From Bacteroidia bacterium (GTDB taxonomy: Bacteria > Planctomycetota > Phycisphaerae > Phycisphaerales > SM1A02), in assembly GCA_030054235.1 (NCBI GenBank), contig JASGCG010000125.1, forward strand, positions 1 through 5,608: DNA of 5,608 nucleotides. The letters are read 5' to 3'. Positions within the stretch are counted from its first letter, which is position 1. The number at the start of each line of letters is the position of its first letter. Both the position numbers and the translations under genes were made by a program. Positions 1-5,608 of this stretch are shown in pieces. Under the pieces are notes generated by a model that saw only the letters and a program-made list of their open reading frames with translations, was not told the DNA's origin and searched no databases.

Positions 1-984
1 GTCGCGGATCCCAACGTGGATGCCGTGATCGTGGCGACGCCCGACCATTGGCACGCCGAGCCGTCGATCGCTGCATGCCTGGCCGGCAAGCACGTCTACT
101 GCGAGAAACCGCTCTCGCTCACGCTTGCCGAGGGCCGTGCGATCGCGGCAGCCGCGCGCGCGACGGGCGTGACCTTCCAGGTCGGCTCGCAGCAGCGCTC
201 GGAGTTCAACCACATGTTCGCGACCGCAGCCGAGGCGGTGCGCAACGGCCGCATCGGCACGGTGAAGCGCGTGCTCGCCGGTGTTGGTCCGATGGCCAAG
301 CCATGCGACCTGCCTGAAGAGCCACTGCCGCCGGGCATCGATTGGGATGGCTGGCTCGGCCAAGCGCCGTGGCGGGGCTTCCATCATGAACTCTGTCCGA
401 TCGGCATGCATGGTCACTATCCGGCGTGGCGCAACTACGCCGAGTACGCCAATGGCGGGCTTGCTGATTTCGGGGCGCACCACTTCGACATCGCGCAGTG
501 GGCGCTCGGCATGGATCTGTCGGGCCCGGTGAAGATCACGCCGCCCGCGGATGGCGCGCGCACTGGCCTCGTCTTCACGTACGCGAACGGGGTGGAGCTC
601 GTGCATGGCGGCCCGACCGACTGCACGTTCATCGGCACCGAGGGCACCATCGAGGTCTCGCGCGGCCACCTGAAGGCCTACAAGGGCGAGGACCGTCGGG
701 CCGATCCGGCGATGGAGTTGCTGCGACCGCCTGGCCCGGGCGAGGTCCGCTTGCCGCGCAATCGCTCGCACGTGCATGACTTCCTCACGGCGATCGTGGA
801 TGGCCACGAGCCGATCTGCACCGCCGAGACGGGCCACCGCACGGCCACGCTCTGCCACCTGGCCGTGATCGGCTACACGATCGGCCAGCCGCTCTCGTGG
901 GACCCTAACCGCGAGGAGTTCACTGGGCCGCTAGCCGTGCGTGCGAATGCGCTGCGGGGCCGCGCCGTGCGACCGCACGCGTGA
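1..984 (+). CDS. Gfo/Idh/MocA family oxidoreductase, 5' partial
   Basis: Probable NAD(P)-dependent sugar or cyclitol dehydrogenase, cytosolic unless the missing N-terminus carries an export signal. The reading frame is open from base 1, so the true start and the N-terminal GxGxxG nucleotide-binding loop lie upstream; 327 residues are visible. Numbering from base 1, the end of the Rossmann domain shows VDAVIVATPDHWH (residues 6-18) followed by the family's EKP motif (35-37), whose lysine is catalytic in characterised members. The C-terminal alpha/beta domain has GGLADFGAHHFDIAQWALG at 152-170, matching the family pattern with D156 and H160 in the catalytic Asp and His positions. The tail (residues 276-305, AETGHR then SWDP) resembles the planctomycete and verrucomicrobial branch with many paralogues per genome. 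The substrate cannot be read from sequence. No frameshift or missing key residue is seen. The stop is TGA at 982-984; the next gene follows after 44 bases. Confidence 0.93.
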   Translation, partial: VADPNVDAVIVATPDHWHAEPSIAACLAGKHVYCEKPLSLTLAEGRAIAAAARATGVTFQVGSQQRSEFNHMFATAAEAVRNGRIGTVKRVLAGVGPMAKPCDLPEEPLPPGIDWDGWLGQAPWRGFHHELCPIGMHGHYPAWRNYAEYANGGLADFGAHHFDIAQWALGMDLSGPVKITPPADGARTGLVFTYANGVELVHGGPTDCTFIGTEGTIEVSRGHLKAYKGEDRRADPAMELLRPPGPGEVRLPRNRSHVHDFLTAIVDGHEPICTAETGHRTATLCHLAVIGYTIGQPLSWDPNREEFTGPLAVRANALRGRAVRPHA

Positions 985-1009
985 ACTTCGCTGTCCGGCA
1001 AGGACGGCG

Positions 1010-1018
1010 TGCGACAAT
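1010..1018 (+). promoter_or_regulatory. Putative extended -10 element for the serine hydrolase gene
   Basis: The sequence TGCGACAAT has the TGn extension plus a hexamer (GACAAT) keeping the A2, A5 and T6 positions of a sigma-70 -10 box. It ends 10 bases before ATG 1029, so transcription would begin within a few bases of the start codon and give a very short or no leader. I see no good -35 box at 16-18 bases, which is common with extended -10 promoters. A nearly identical word precedes the next gene in the same position. Inferred from motif and position only. Confidence 0.45.
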
Positions 1019-1028
1019 CCCCGTGACC

Positions 1029-2396
1029 ATGAGGACGCATCGATCCTTCGCGTGTGCTGCCGGTTCGCTGGTGCTGCTGCTCCAGTTGGGGTCTCCTGCC
1101 ATCACGCTGGCGCAGGTCCCGCCTGCTGCGGATCCCGCAGGAGTCGAGCCGGGATCGTCGCCGACGGGTGCTGGCTCGACTGAGCCCGCGCCGAGCAAGC
1201 CAGCGCAGCGACCGCGCTTCCTCAATCCCGAGCCTGCGCCCACGCCCGCACCGAGTGCCCAAGCGATCGCCAAGGCCACTGTCTACAGCGAGTCGAAGTC
1301 AGGCCGTGCGGTGCTCGTGATGAAGGACGGCGTGGTGATCGCCGAGCAGTACGCGAACGGTTGGTCGGCCGAGCGGCCGCATCCCTTGGCGAGCGGCACG
1401 AAGAGCTTTTCCGGCGTCACGGCGGCAGCGGCGGTGTCGGACGGGCTGATCACGCTCGATGAACTCGTCAGCGACACGATCACGGAGTGGAAGACGGATC
1501 CTCGCGCCAGCCGCATCACCGTGCGCGAACTGCTCAACCTGACGAGCGGGCTCGAGCCCAACAGCGAGCTGCTCGGTCGACAGGGCTACGGCATCAAGGA
1601 CCTTGGCGGCGCGAACGACCTGGCATCGCGGCTGAAGTCCGGCGAGCGCGCTCCCGAGAACTGGTACGCGGCCGCGGTGAAGGTGCCGGTCACCGCCGAG
1701 CCGGGGCGCATGTTCCGCTACGGGCCGACGCACTTCTATGCGTGGGGCGAGTTCCTCACGCGCACGCTGGCGGCGAGCTCGCGGCCCGAGCGCACGTGCT
1801 GGGACTACATGCACGCACGTGTGCTCAAGCCTGCGGGGCTTGAGTTCCCCAAGACGCGCTTCGCCCTCGATCAGCAGGGCAACCCCAACCTGCCGGGTGG
1901 TGCGCACCTCACCGCGCGCGAGTGGGCGCAGTGGGGCGAGTTCGTGCGTCGAGGGTGCGCGGTGCGCTCTGGGACCGATGCCACGTGGACCCCAGTCATC
2001 GACCGCGATGCACTCGAGCAGTGCTTCATCGGCAGTCGCGCCAATCCCCAGTACGGGCTGACCTGGTGGCTGCTCACGGGACCCGATGGCTCGGTCGCCA
2101 ACGTGGGCGGCAGCGAAGGCGGCCGCATGCGCAAGCGGCTCGGTCGTGGCGAGCGCCCGGGCCTGGCGGACTTCGCCGCCGGCCAGACCGCCGCGATCCG
2201 CGACGGCAACGGCACCGTGGTCAAGGCCGTGATGGCGGCCGGCGCGGGCAAGCAGCGGCTCTACATCCTGCCCGAGCACGGGCTCGTCATCGTGCGCTTT
2301 GCCGAGATGGAACAGCAGGGCGTCGGATTCAGCGACACGGAGTTCCTGAAGCTGGTGCTTGGCATGGCAGGCGGGTCGGCGGACGATGTGCGATGA
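1029..2396 (+). CDS. Secreted class C beta-lactamase-fold serine hydrolase
   Basis: Predicted exported serine hydrolase of the beta-lactamase/penicillin-binding-protein-like (AmpC/EstB) superfamily, 455 residues. I prefer ATG 1029 to the in-frame GTG 981, because from ATG the protein opens with a textbook Sec signal peptide: MRTHR, a hydrophobic core at residues 10-20, and a likely cut after TLA (A28). Starting at GTG would bury the signal behind 16 extra residues and overlap the upstream stop. Residues 29-78 are a Pro/Ala/Ser-rich linker. The hydrolase domain follows: nucleophile motif SGTK (S122, K125) in ASGTKSFSG; ITVRELLNLTSGL at 163-175; the second-motif tyrosine at Y231 in FRYGPTHFY; and GAGKQRLYILPE at 405-416, where the third motif would lie as G-A-G instead of KTG or HTG. 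Such domains act as esterases, D-aminopeptidases, carboxypeptidases or beta-lactamases; the substrate is unknown here. No lipobox, so probably soluble periplasmic. Its stop overlaps the next gene's putative promoter. Confidence 0.9.
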   Translation: MRTHRSFACAAGSLVLLLQLGSPAITLAQVPPAADPAGVEPGSSPTGAGSTEPAPSKPAQRPRFLNPEPAPTPAPSAQAIAKATVYSESKSGRAVLVMKDGVVIAEQYANGWSAERPHPLASGTKSFSGVTAAAAVSDGLITLDELVSDTITEWKTDPRASRITVRELLNLTSGLEPNSELLGRQGYGIKDLGGANDLASRLKSGERAPENWYAAAVKVPVTAEPGRMFRYGPTHFYAWGEFLTRTLAASSRPERTCWDYMHARVLKPAGLEFPKTRFALDQQGNPNLPGGAHLTAREWAQWGEFVRRGCAVRSGTDATWTPVIDRDALEQCFIGSRANPQYGLTWWLLTGPDGSVANVGGSEGGRMRKRLGRGERPGLADFAAGQTAAIRDGNGTVVKAVMAAGAGKQRLYILPEHGLVIVRFAEMEQQGVGFSDTEFLKLVLGMAGGSADDVR

Positions 2397-2397
2397 T
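2389..2397 (+). promoter_or_regulatory. Putative extended -10 element for the small conserved gene
   Basis: TGCGATGAT matches TGCGACAAT upstream of the preceding gene at 7 of 9 positions, and keeps the TG extension and A2/T6 of the hexamer. It ends 9 bases before ATG 2407 and contains the stop codon of the preceding gene (TGA 2394-2396). A start point 7-8 bases downstream would give an almost leaderless mRNA. No -35 box with normal spacing is seen. The assignment rests on the shared motif and spacing; the stop-codon overlap means part of the match is constrained by coding. Confidence 0.4.
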
Positions 2398-2406
2398 CGA
2401 CACCGT

Positions 2407-2715
2407 ATGAAGCGCCACATCAGCAATGCCGAGCTCACCATGGATGCCTTGCCCAAGCCGGGAGCGGACTGGGAAAGCGTCGGTGAATTCGCCCTGACGT
2501 TCGATGGCTACGCCGAGCACGGATCGTTCGAGGCGTGCGCGGAGATCGCCAATGCCAAGCGTCACGATTCGCTCTCCGATCTGCGTACGTGCCTGTTTTT
2601 CGAGCAGCGCCGATGGCGGCACTTCGGCGAGATCCCGGATGCGGAGTCCATGTCGTACATCCATGGCATGGTCGAGGAGATCAGGTCGAGGTTGGCTGCC
2701 GGCAAGATCGATTGA
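2407..2715 (+). CDS. Small conserved protein of unknown function
   Basis: A 102-residue acidic-to-neutral protein without signal peptide or membrane segment, so presumably cytosolic. It resembles a family of conserved hypothetical proteins I recall from several proteobacteria and other phyla. The hallmarks visible are FALTFDGYAEHGSFEACAEIAN (residues 28-49), then LRTCLFFEQRRWRHFGEIPD (59-78), then a short helix YIHGMVEEIRSRL (84-96). The run of conserved aromatic and basic residues in RTCLFFEQRRWRHFG is the most distinctive part; no catalytic motif is obvious. C40 and C62 are the only cysteines and do not form a metal-binding pair pattern. I chose ATG 2407 because it avoids overlap with the upstream gene and sits behind a -10-like motif. 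ATG 2440 (MDALPKPG) would remove 11 poorly conserved-looking residues and is a real alternative. Codon use matches its neighbours. Function unknown. Confidence 0.82.
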   Translation: MKRHISNAELTMDALPKPGADWESVGEFALTFDGYAEHGSFEACAEIANAKRHDSLSDLRTCLFFEQRRWRHFGEIPDAESMSYIHGMVEEIRSRLAAGKID

Positions 2716-2749
2716 CGGTGATGTCCATACGGGGCAGGAGCCGACCCGG

Positions 2750-2755
2750 TACCGT
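2750..2755 (+). promoter_or_regulatory. Weak -10-like hexamer before the ABC-F gene
   Basis: TACCGT fits the TAnnnT -10 pattern and ends 11 bases before ATG 2767, much like the two upstream promoter candidates. It lacks the TGn extension. The only purine-rich word nearby, GGCAGGAG at 2733-2740, lies 26 bases before ATG 2767 and 17 before the alternative GTG 2758, too far for normal Shine-Dalgarno pairing. The word TTGACG at 2712-2717 resembles a -35 box but is 32 bases from this hexamer, so it does not pair with it. Low confidence. Confidence 0.25.
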
Positions 2756-2766
2756 GCGTGGCCCCG

Positions 2767-4632
2767 ATGCTCCTGACCGCCACTGACCTCGCGAAATCCC
2801 ACGGCATGCGCACGCTCTTCAAGGGCGTGTCCCTGTCGATCGCCGAGGGCGACCGGCTGGCGCTCATCGGACCCAACGGCGCGGGCAAGAGCACGCTGCT
2901 GCGCATGCTCGCCGCGCGCGAGGAACCTGACTCGGGCTCGGTGCGCACGCCGCGCGGCATCGTGAGCGTGTACGTGCCGCAGCGCGATGACTTTCCCGAT
3001 GGCCAGACCGCGCGCGAGGCCGTGGCCGCGGCGGCGCTCGACTGTGCGCGTTGCCACGGCGACGAGCACGAGGCGCTGGTCCTGGCTGGTGTGGTGCTGG
3101 GCAAGATCGGCTTCGAGGAGGAGCGCATGGACGTGCCGCTCTCCACGCTCTCGGGGGGCTGGCGCAAGCGCTGCTCGATCGCGGCGGGCCTGGCTCGCGC
3201 GGGCGGCACGCCGGATCTGCTCTTGCTCGATGAACCGACCAATCATCTCGACGTCGAGGGCCTTGAATGGCTCGAGCGGTTCCTGGTGAAGGGAGCACAG
3301 GACATCCGCGCCGGCACCAGCGTGTTCGTGACCCATGACCGCGTCTTCCTTGAGCGCGTGGCCACGCGCGTGGGCGAACTGTCGCGTGCGTATCCCGGCG
3401 GCGTCTTCGTCGCCGACGGCGGAGTCGACGAGTTCGCGCGCCGCAAGACCGAGTTCCTCGAGGCCCAAGCGCGAGCGCAGGCCTCGCTGGCCAACGAAGT
3501 GCGCATCGACAACGCATGGCTCGGCCGTGGTGCGCAGGCCCGGCGCACGAAGGCGAAGGGCCGCATCGACGACAGCGCGGACCGCCGCGATCAGCTGGCC
3601 GAGCTTTCGAAGCGCAACGCCGCAGCTGCATCCGGCGGCGCGCGCGTGGACTTCACGGGCAGCGGACGCCGCACGCGCCGACTCATGTGGGCCGAGGGCA
3701 TCTCGGTCGCACTCGGCGGCCGCACGCTGTTCTCGGGGCTCGATGTCGAGCTCGTGCCGGGCGACTGCATCGCTGTCATGGGCCCCAACGGCTCTGGCAA
3801 GACCACGCTCCTGCGCACGCTGGTGGGGGAGCGCACGCCTGATTCCGGGACGGTCGGCCGAGCCGATCCAGCCCCGCGCGTGGTCACGCTCTCGCAGCAG
3901 CGGGCCGAACTCGATGGCACGATGACGCTCAAGGACGCCATCTGCCCCTTGGGCGACAAGGTGCGCTTTCGCGACAGCGAGATGCACATCACGGCCTGGT
4001 CGCGCCGCTTCCTCTTCGATGATGACCAGCTCCTGCAGCAGGTCTCGAGGCTCTCCGGCGGCGAGCTGGCACGCGCGCACATTGCGCGCATGATGCTCGA
4101 GCCAGCCGACGTGCTCGTGCTCGACGAACCCACCAACGACCTCGACCTGCCCACGCTCGGCGTGCTCGAGCAGTCGATCGAGGAGTTCGACGGACCGGTG
4201 CTGCTGGTGACGCACGATCGCGCGATGCTCGAGCGGCTCGCGACCCAGGTGATCGTGCTGGGCGGCCCCGGTGGCCAGTCGGCGCAGGTCGCGGATCTCG
4301 AACAGGCGCTGCGCGCGCTCAAGTCGTTCGAAGCCGCCGCCGAGGCGCTTGCGCCGCGGGTCGCAGCACCGCGCCCGGCTGCCGCGAGCGCGCCGGCCCA
4401 GCCGCAGCGCAAGAAACTCAGCTACAACGACCAGCGTGAATACGACGGCATCGAGGCTGCGATCGCTGCTGCGGAGCTTGCTGCAGCCAAGGCCGATGAG
4501 CACATGAACGAGCCGTCGCTGCAGTCGAACCACGTCGCGTTCCGCAAGGCCTGCGACGCGTCGGCCGCGGCGCACACCGAGGTGGCCCGGCTCTACGCAC
4601 GCTGGGAAGAGCTCGAAGCCAAGCTTCGCTGA
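2767..4632 (+). CDS. uup: ABC-F family ATPase, Uup type
   Basis: Cytosolic tandem ABC ATPase without membrane domains, 621 residues from ATG 2767 (624 from in-frame GTG 2758). Domain 1: Walker A GPNGAGKST at 35-43, Q-loop Q72, signature LSGGW 128-132, Walker B with DEPTNHLD 155-162, switch His190. Domain 2: Walker A GPNGSGKTT at 339-347, signature LSGGE 429-433, DEPTNDLD 453-460, His483. All catalytic residues are intact. The inter-domain linker contains WLGRGAQARRTKAKGR (about 251-266), closely resembling the Uup linker motif, and an Ala/Pro-rich spacer (527-547) leads to a C-terminal coiled-coil domain (about 551-619) starting KKLSYNDQREYDGIEAAI, the Uup C-terminal signature. Escherichia coli Uup affects precise transposon excision and has been tied to ribosome function and branched DNA; the same role here is inference. 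Ettl-like or antibiotic-resistance ABC-F members are less likely because of the C-terminal domain. Confidence 0.92.
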   Translation: MLLTATDLAKSHGMRTLFKGVSLSIAEGDRLALIGPNGAGKSTLLRMLAAREEPDSGSVRTPRGIVSVYVPQRDDFPDGQTAREAVAAAALDCARCHGDEHEALVLAGVVLGKIGFEEERMDVPLSTLSGGWRKRCSIAAGLARAGGTPDLLLLDEPTNHLDVEGLEWLERFLVKGAQDIRAGTSVFVTHDRVFLERVATRVGELSRAYPGGVFVADGGVDEFARRKTEFLEAQARAQASLANEVRIDNAWLGRGAQARRTKAKGRIDDSADRRDQLAELSKRNAAAASGGARVDFTGSGRRTRRLMWAEGISVALGGRTLFSGLDVELVPGDCIAVMGPNGSGKTTLLRTLVGERTPDSGTVGRADPAPRVVTLSQQRAELDGTMTLKDAICPLGDKVRFRDSEMHITAWSRRFLFDDDQLLQQVSRLSGGELARAHIARMMLEPADVLVLDEPTNDLDLPTLGVLEQSIEEFDGPVLLVTHDRAMLERLATQVIVLGGPGGQSAQVADLEQALRALKSFEAAAEALAPRVAAPRPAAASAPAQPQRKKLSYNDQREYDGIEAAIAAAELAAAKADEHMNEPSLQSNHVAFRKACDASAAAHTEVARLYARWEELEAKLR

Positions 4633-4665
4633 TCGCGGTCAAACCTGCCCGCGACCGATCCATCA

Positions 4666-4692
4666 CGGTCCGTGAGGCTCCATCACGGACCG
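4666..4692. terminator. Hairpin between converging genes, candidate bidirectional terminator
   Basis: CGGTCCGTGA (4666-4675) and TCACGGACCG (4683-4692) form a perfect 10-base-pair stem with seven GC pairs and a 7-base loop (GGCTCCA). It starts 33 bases after the ABC-F stop codon and, read on the other strand, 30 bases after the minus-strand stop, so it is placed almost symmetrically. Neither side is followed by a T-run, so it is not a canonical intrinsic terminator; it could terminate weakly, stop readthrough with Rho, or protect 3' ends. A weaker possible stem, TCGCGG (4633-4638) with CCGCGA (4649-4654), lies just after the ABC-F stop. The left arm overlaps a self-complementary 13-mer (4663-4675). 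Confidence 0.6.
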
Positions 4693-4722
4693 GCACGCAC
4701 CATCACGAATCAACAGGCTCAT

Positions 4723-5608
4723 TCACTGACCGGCCGGTCGCTGGCCTCGCCGTGGCGGTTGCGCAGGTGCATCGCCAGGAGTGGGCTCGTGGTCCTTGCT
4801 GGGTTCGGGCCCCATCGGTCCCGTGCGGTACTTCTGCAGCGCCTGCTCGTACTTGCGCTTCATCGACGGATCGGTCTCGAGCCGCACCGCGCGCTCGCCG
4901 CTGGCGACGGCGGCCTCGCGGTTGCCCTTCGAGTAATTCGCCAGCGCGAGGGTGTCTGCGGCGCGGGCATCCTCGCCCTTGGCCAGCGTGTCGGCGGCGA
5001 CCGCCAGCTCCATCGCGAAGTCGAGGTCACGGACCTTCACGAACGGCGTCTCGAGGATCGCGCGGGACATCGCCCGCAGCGTCTCCATCTCGGTGGCGCG
5101 GGCCTTCGCCACCGCGCGGCCGAACGCGTAGCCCTGCTCGACCTGCTTGGCCAGGCCGATCATGATCAGGAACCGCTGCGATTCGTACTGCCCAGCGCGC
5201 TCGGGAATCGCCGCGCGGACGTTGTCGAGGGTCTCGAGCAGCGGCTGCCAATCGCCCGAGCGGTCGCACCAGCGGATCATCGTGTCGGTTGCGTTCTTTG
5301 CGCGCGCGACGTTGCTCTCCGTGACGGCATCGGCCAATTCCGAACGCGGGTCCCACGTGCCGGCGAGCAGCGCATCGAGGACCGGCCGGCTGACCTTAGG
5401 GTGGCCGTACCACTGCACGACGCCGTCCTTGATGATGAAGAACCGCGGGGTGGAGGTGCGGTACGTGCCGTGCTGGAAGAGTGCGAGCACGCTGCGATCG
5501 GGGTCAGCGGTGACGGCGCACGGGAAGTGGTCCGCGACGCCGGCCTTGCCGTACCACGCGCGGACCGCATCCGGCTGCTCGTCGGTCGTCGCGATGAAGC
5601 GAACGCCC
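4723..5608 (-). CDS. Redoxin (thioredoxin-fold, TlpA-like) protein with C-terminal TPR-like domain, 5' partial
   Basis: The frame is open to the window edge, so the start, any signal peptide and the expected CxxC active site lie beyond base 5608; 294 residues are visible. A shorter GTG start at 5490 is possible but would cut through the fold and is rejected. Residues 1-70 are the second half of a thioredoxin fold: VRFIATTDEQ, then the cis-proline motif TSTPRFFIIKDG (51-62, P54) and VQWYGHP (64-70), as in TlpA/ResA-type thiol oxidoreductases. VLDALLAGTWDP (76-87) leads into an all-helical region whose last part, ILETPFVKVRDLDFAMELA (184-202) and TLALANYSKGNREAAVASGERAV (219-241), resembles TPR-like helices seen after redoxin domains in planctomycetes. 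The tail (263-294) is Pro/Gly-rich and probably disordered. Likely periplasmic thiol redox, but neither export nor a redox-active cysteine pair can be confirmed here. It converges on the ABC-F gene, with a hairpin between them. Confidence 0.85.
   Translation of the reverse strand, partial: GVRFIATTDEQPDAVRAWYGKAGVADHFPCAVTADPDRSVLALFQHGTYRTSTPRFFIIKDGVVQWYGHPKVSRPVLDALLAGTWDPRSELADAVTESNVARAKNATDTMIRWCDRSGDWQPLLETLDNVRAAIPERAGQYESQRFLIMIGLAKQVEQGYAFGRAVAKARATEMETLRAMSRAILETPFVKVRDLDFAMELAVAADTLAKGEDARAADTLALANYSKGNREAAVASGERAVRLETDPSMKRKYEQALQKYRTGPMGPEPSKDHEPTPGDAPAQPPRRGQRPAGQ
4728..4739. repeat. 12-base perfect palindrome at the 3' end of the minus-strand gene
   Basis: GACCGGCCGGTC reads the same on both strands and lies within the last codons of the minus-strand gene, just before its stop. 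Half of it (CCGGTC) can also pair with GACCGG at 4688-4693, so it offers an alternative fold to the neighbouring hairpin. In such GC-rich DNA a palindrome of this length may be incidental. Confidence 0.35.

Larger units (their letters stand above)
4660..4739. repeat. Four degenerate direct repeats with exact 20-base period
   Basis: CCATCACGG begins at 4660 and 4680, CCATCACGA at 4700, and a decayed copy, CATTCACTG, at 4720, so the spacing is exactly 20 bases each time. Unit 1 against unit 2 agrees at 15 of 20 positions, unit 1 against unit 3 at 14, and unit 2 against unit 4 at 13, by direct reading. Units 1 and 3 both end in AGGCT; units 2 and 4 share GACCGGC. Units 1-3 lie between the converging genes; unit 4 runs into the last codons of the minus-strand gene. 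The preceding 20 bases (4640-4659) do not match. The function is unknown: a decayed tandem duplication or a set of protein-binding sites are both possible. Confidence 0.6.

Noticed and set aside
1299..2456. A 385-codon open frame on the minus strand opposite the serine hydrolase
   Set aside because: It mirrors the codon frame of a gene with intact SxxK and tyrosine motifs; the translation shows no recognisable domain.
1..2715. An operon linking the oxidoreductase, serine hydrolase and small protein as one pathway
   Set aside because: Spacing is short (44 and 10 bases), but the functions are unrelated and two downstream genes carry their own promoter-like words. Cotranscription is possible; a shared pathway is not supported.
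2712..2740. TTGACG at 2712-2717 as a -35 box for the ABC-F gene
   Set aside because: No -10-like hexamer occurs 16-18 bases downstream (that position reads GC-rich purines), and the nearest candidate, TACCGT, is 32 bases away.
2721..2786. A 21-codon open frame overlapping the ABC-F start, a possible leader peptide
   Set aside because: It has no ribosome-binding site, no attenuator-like codon run and an unremarkable Arg/Pro-rich composition; it looks like the tail of a longer shadow frame. ABC-F genes can have regulatory leaders, but nothing else here supports one.
3043..3057. CxxCH in the ABC-F protein (C93-A-R-C96-H97), a cytochrome c heme motif
   Set aside because: The protein is a cytosolic ATPase without a signal peptide, and the motif lies inside the first nucleotide-binding domain. 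Covalent heme attachment needs export, so it is most likely chance.
2329..4575. A 748-codon open frame on the minus strand opposite the small protein and the ABC-F gene
   Set aside because: It is antisense to two well-supported genes, has low-complexity Arg/Ala/His-rich translation and no family resemblance. Long antisense frames are expected opposite GC-rich coding DNA with strong third-position GC.
4660..4739. CRISPR-like array
   Set aside because: The period is only 20 bases, with no room for separate repeat and spacer; the units diverge along their whole length, and no cas gene is nearby.

Overview
This is a GC-rich, densely coding window that reads as ordinary chromosome. I see no mobile element, rRNA or tRNA gene, CRISPR array or phage gene. 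The gene content points to Planctomycetota, perhaps a Phycisphaerae-like lineage. The pointers are a Gfo/Idh/MocA oxidoreductase of the type abundant there, a secreted class C beta-lactamase-fold hydrolase, and a redoxin-TPR protein with a long helical tail. This assignment rests on remembered family resemblance, not a search, and is moderate at best.

Layout: (1) 1-984, plus strand, 5'-truncated Gfo/Idh/MocA oxidoreductase. (2) 1029-2396, plus strand, exported serine hydrolase with an SxxK motif. (3) 2407-2715, plus strand, small conserved protein of unknown function. (4) 2767-4632, plus strand, Uup-type ABC-F ATPase. (5) 4633-4722, a 90-base gap between converging genes, holding a strong hairpin and a 20-base-period repeat. 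(6) 4723-5608, minus strand, redoxin-TPR protein whose N-terminus lies beyond the window.

The four plus-strand genes are separated by only 10 to 51 bases but do not form an obvious pathway. Two of the three plus-strand starts visible here (genes 2 and 3) have the same extended -10-like word, TGCGA[C/T][A/G]AT, ending 9-10 bases before the chosen ATG, and no well-placed Shine-Dalgarno sequence. I infer separate promoters with very short or no leaders, not one polycistronic operon. The ABC-F gene also lacks a well-placed Shine-Dalgarno sequence but has only a weaker -10 candidate.

The likely cellular roles are sugar or cyclitol redox chemistry (gene 1), envelope hydrolysis (gene 2), ribosome- or DNA-associated ATPase activity (gene 4) and envelope thiol redox (last gene). 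I found no convincing undescribed multi-gene system. The points most worth a second look are the structured convergent intergenic region, the shared start-proximal motif and the conserved small protein.
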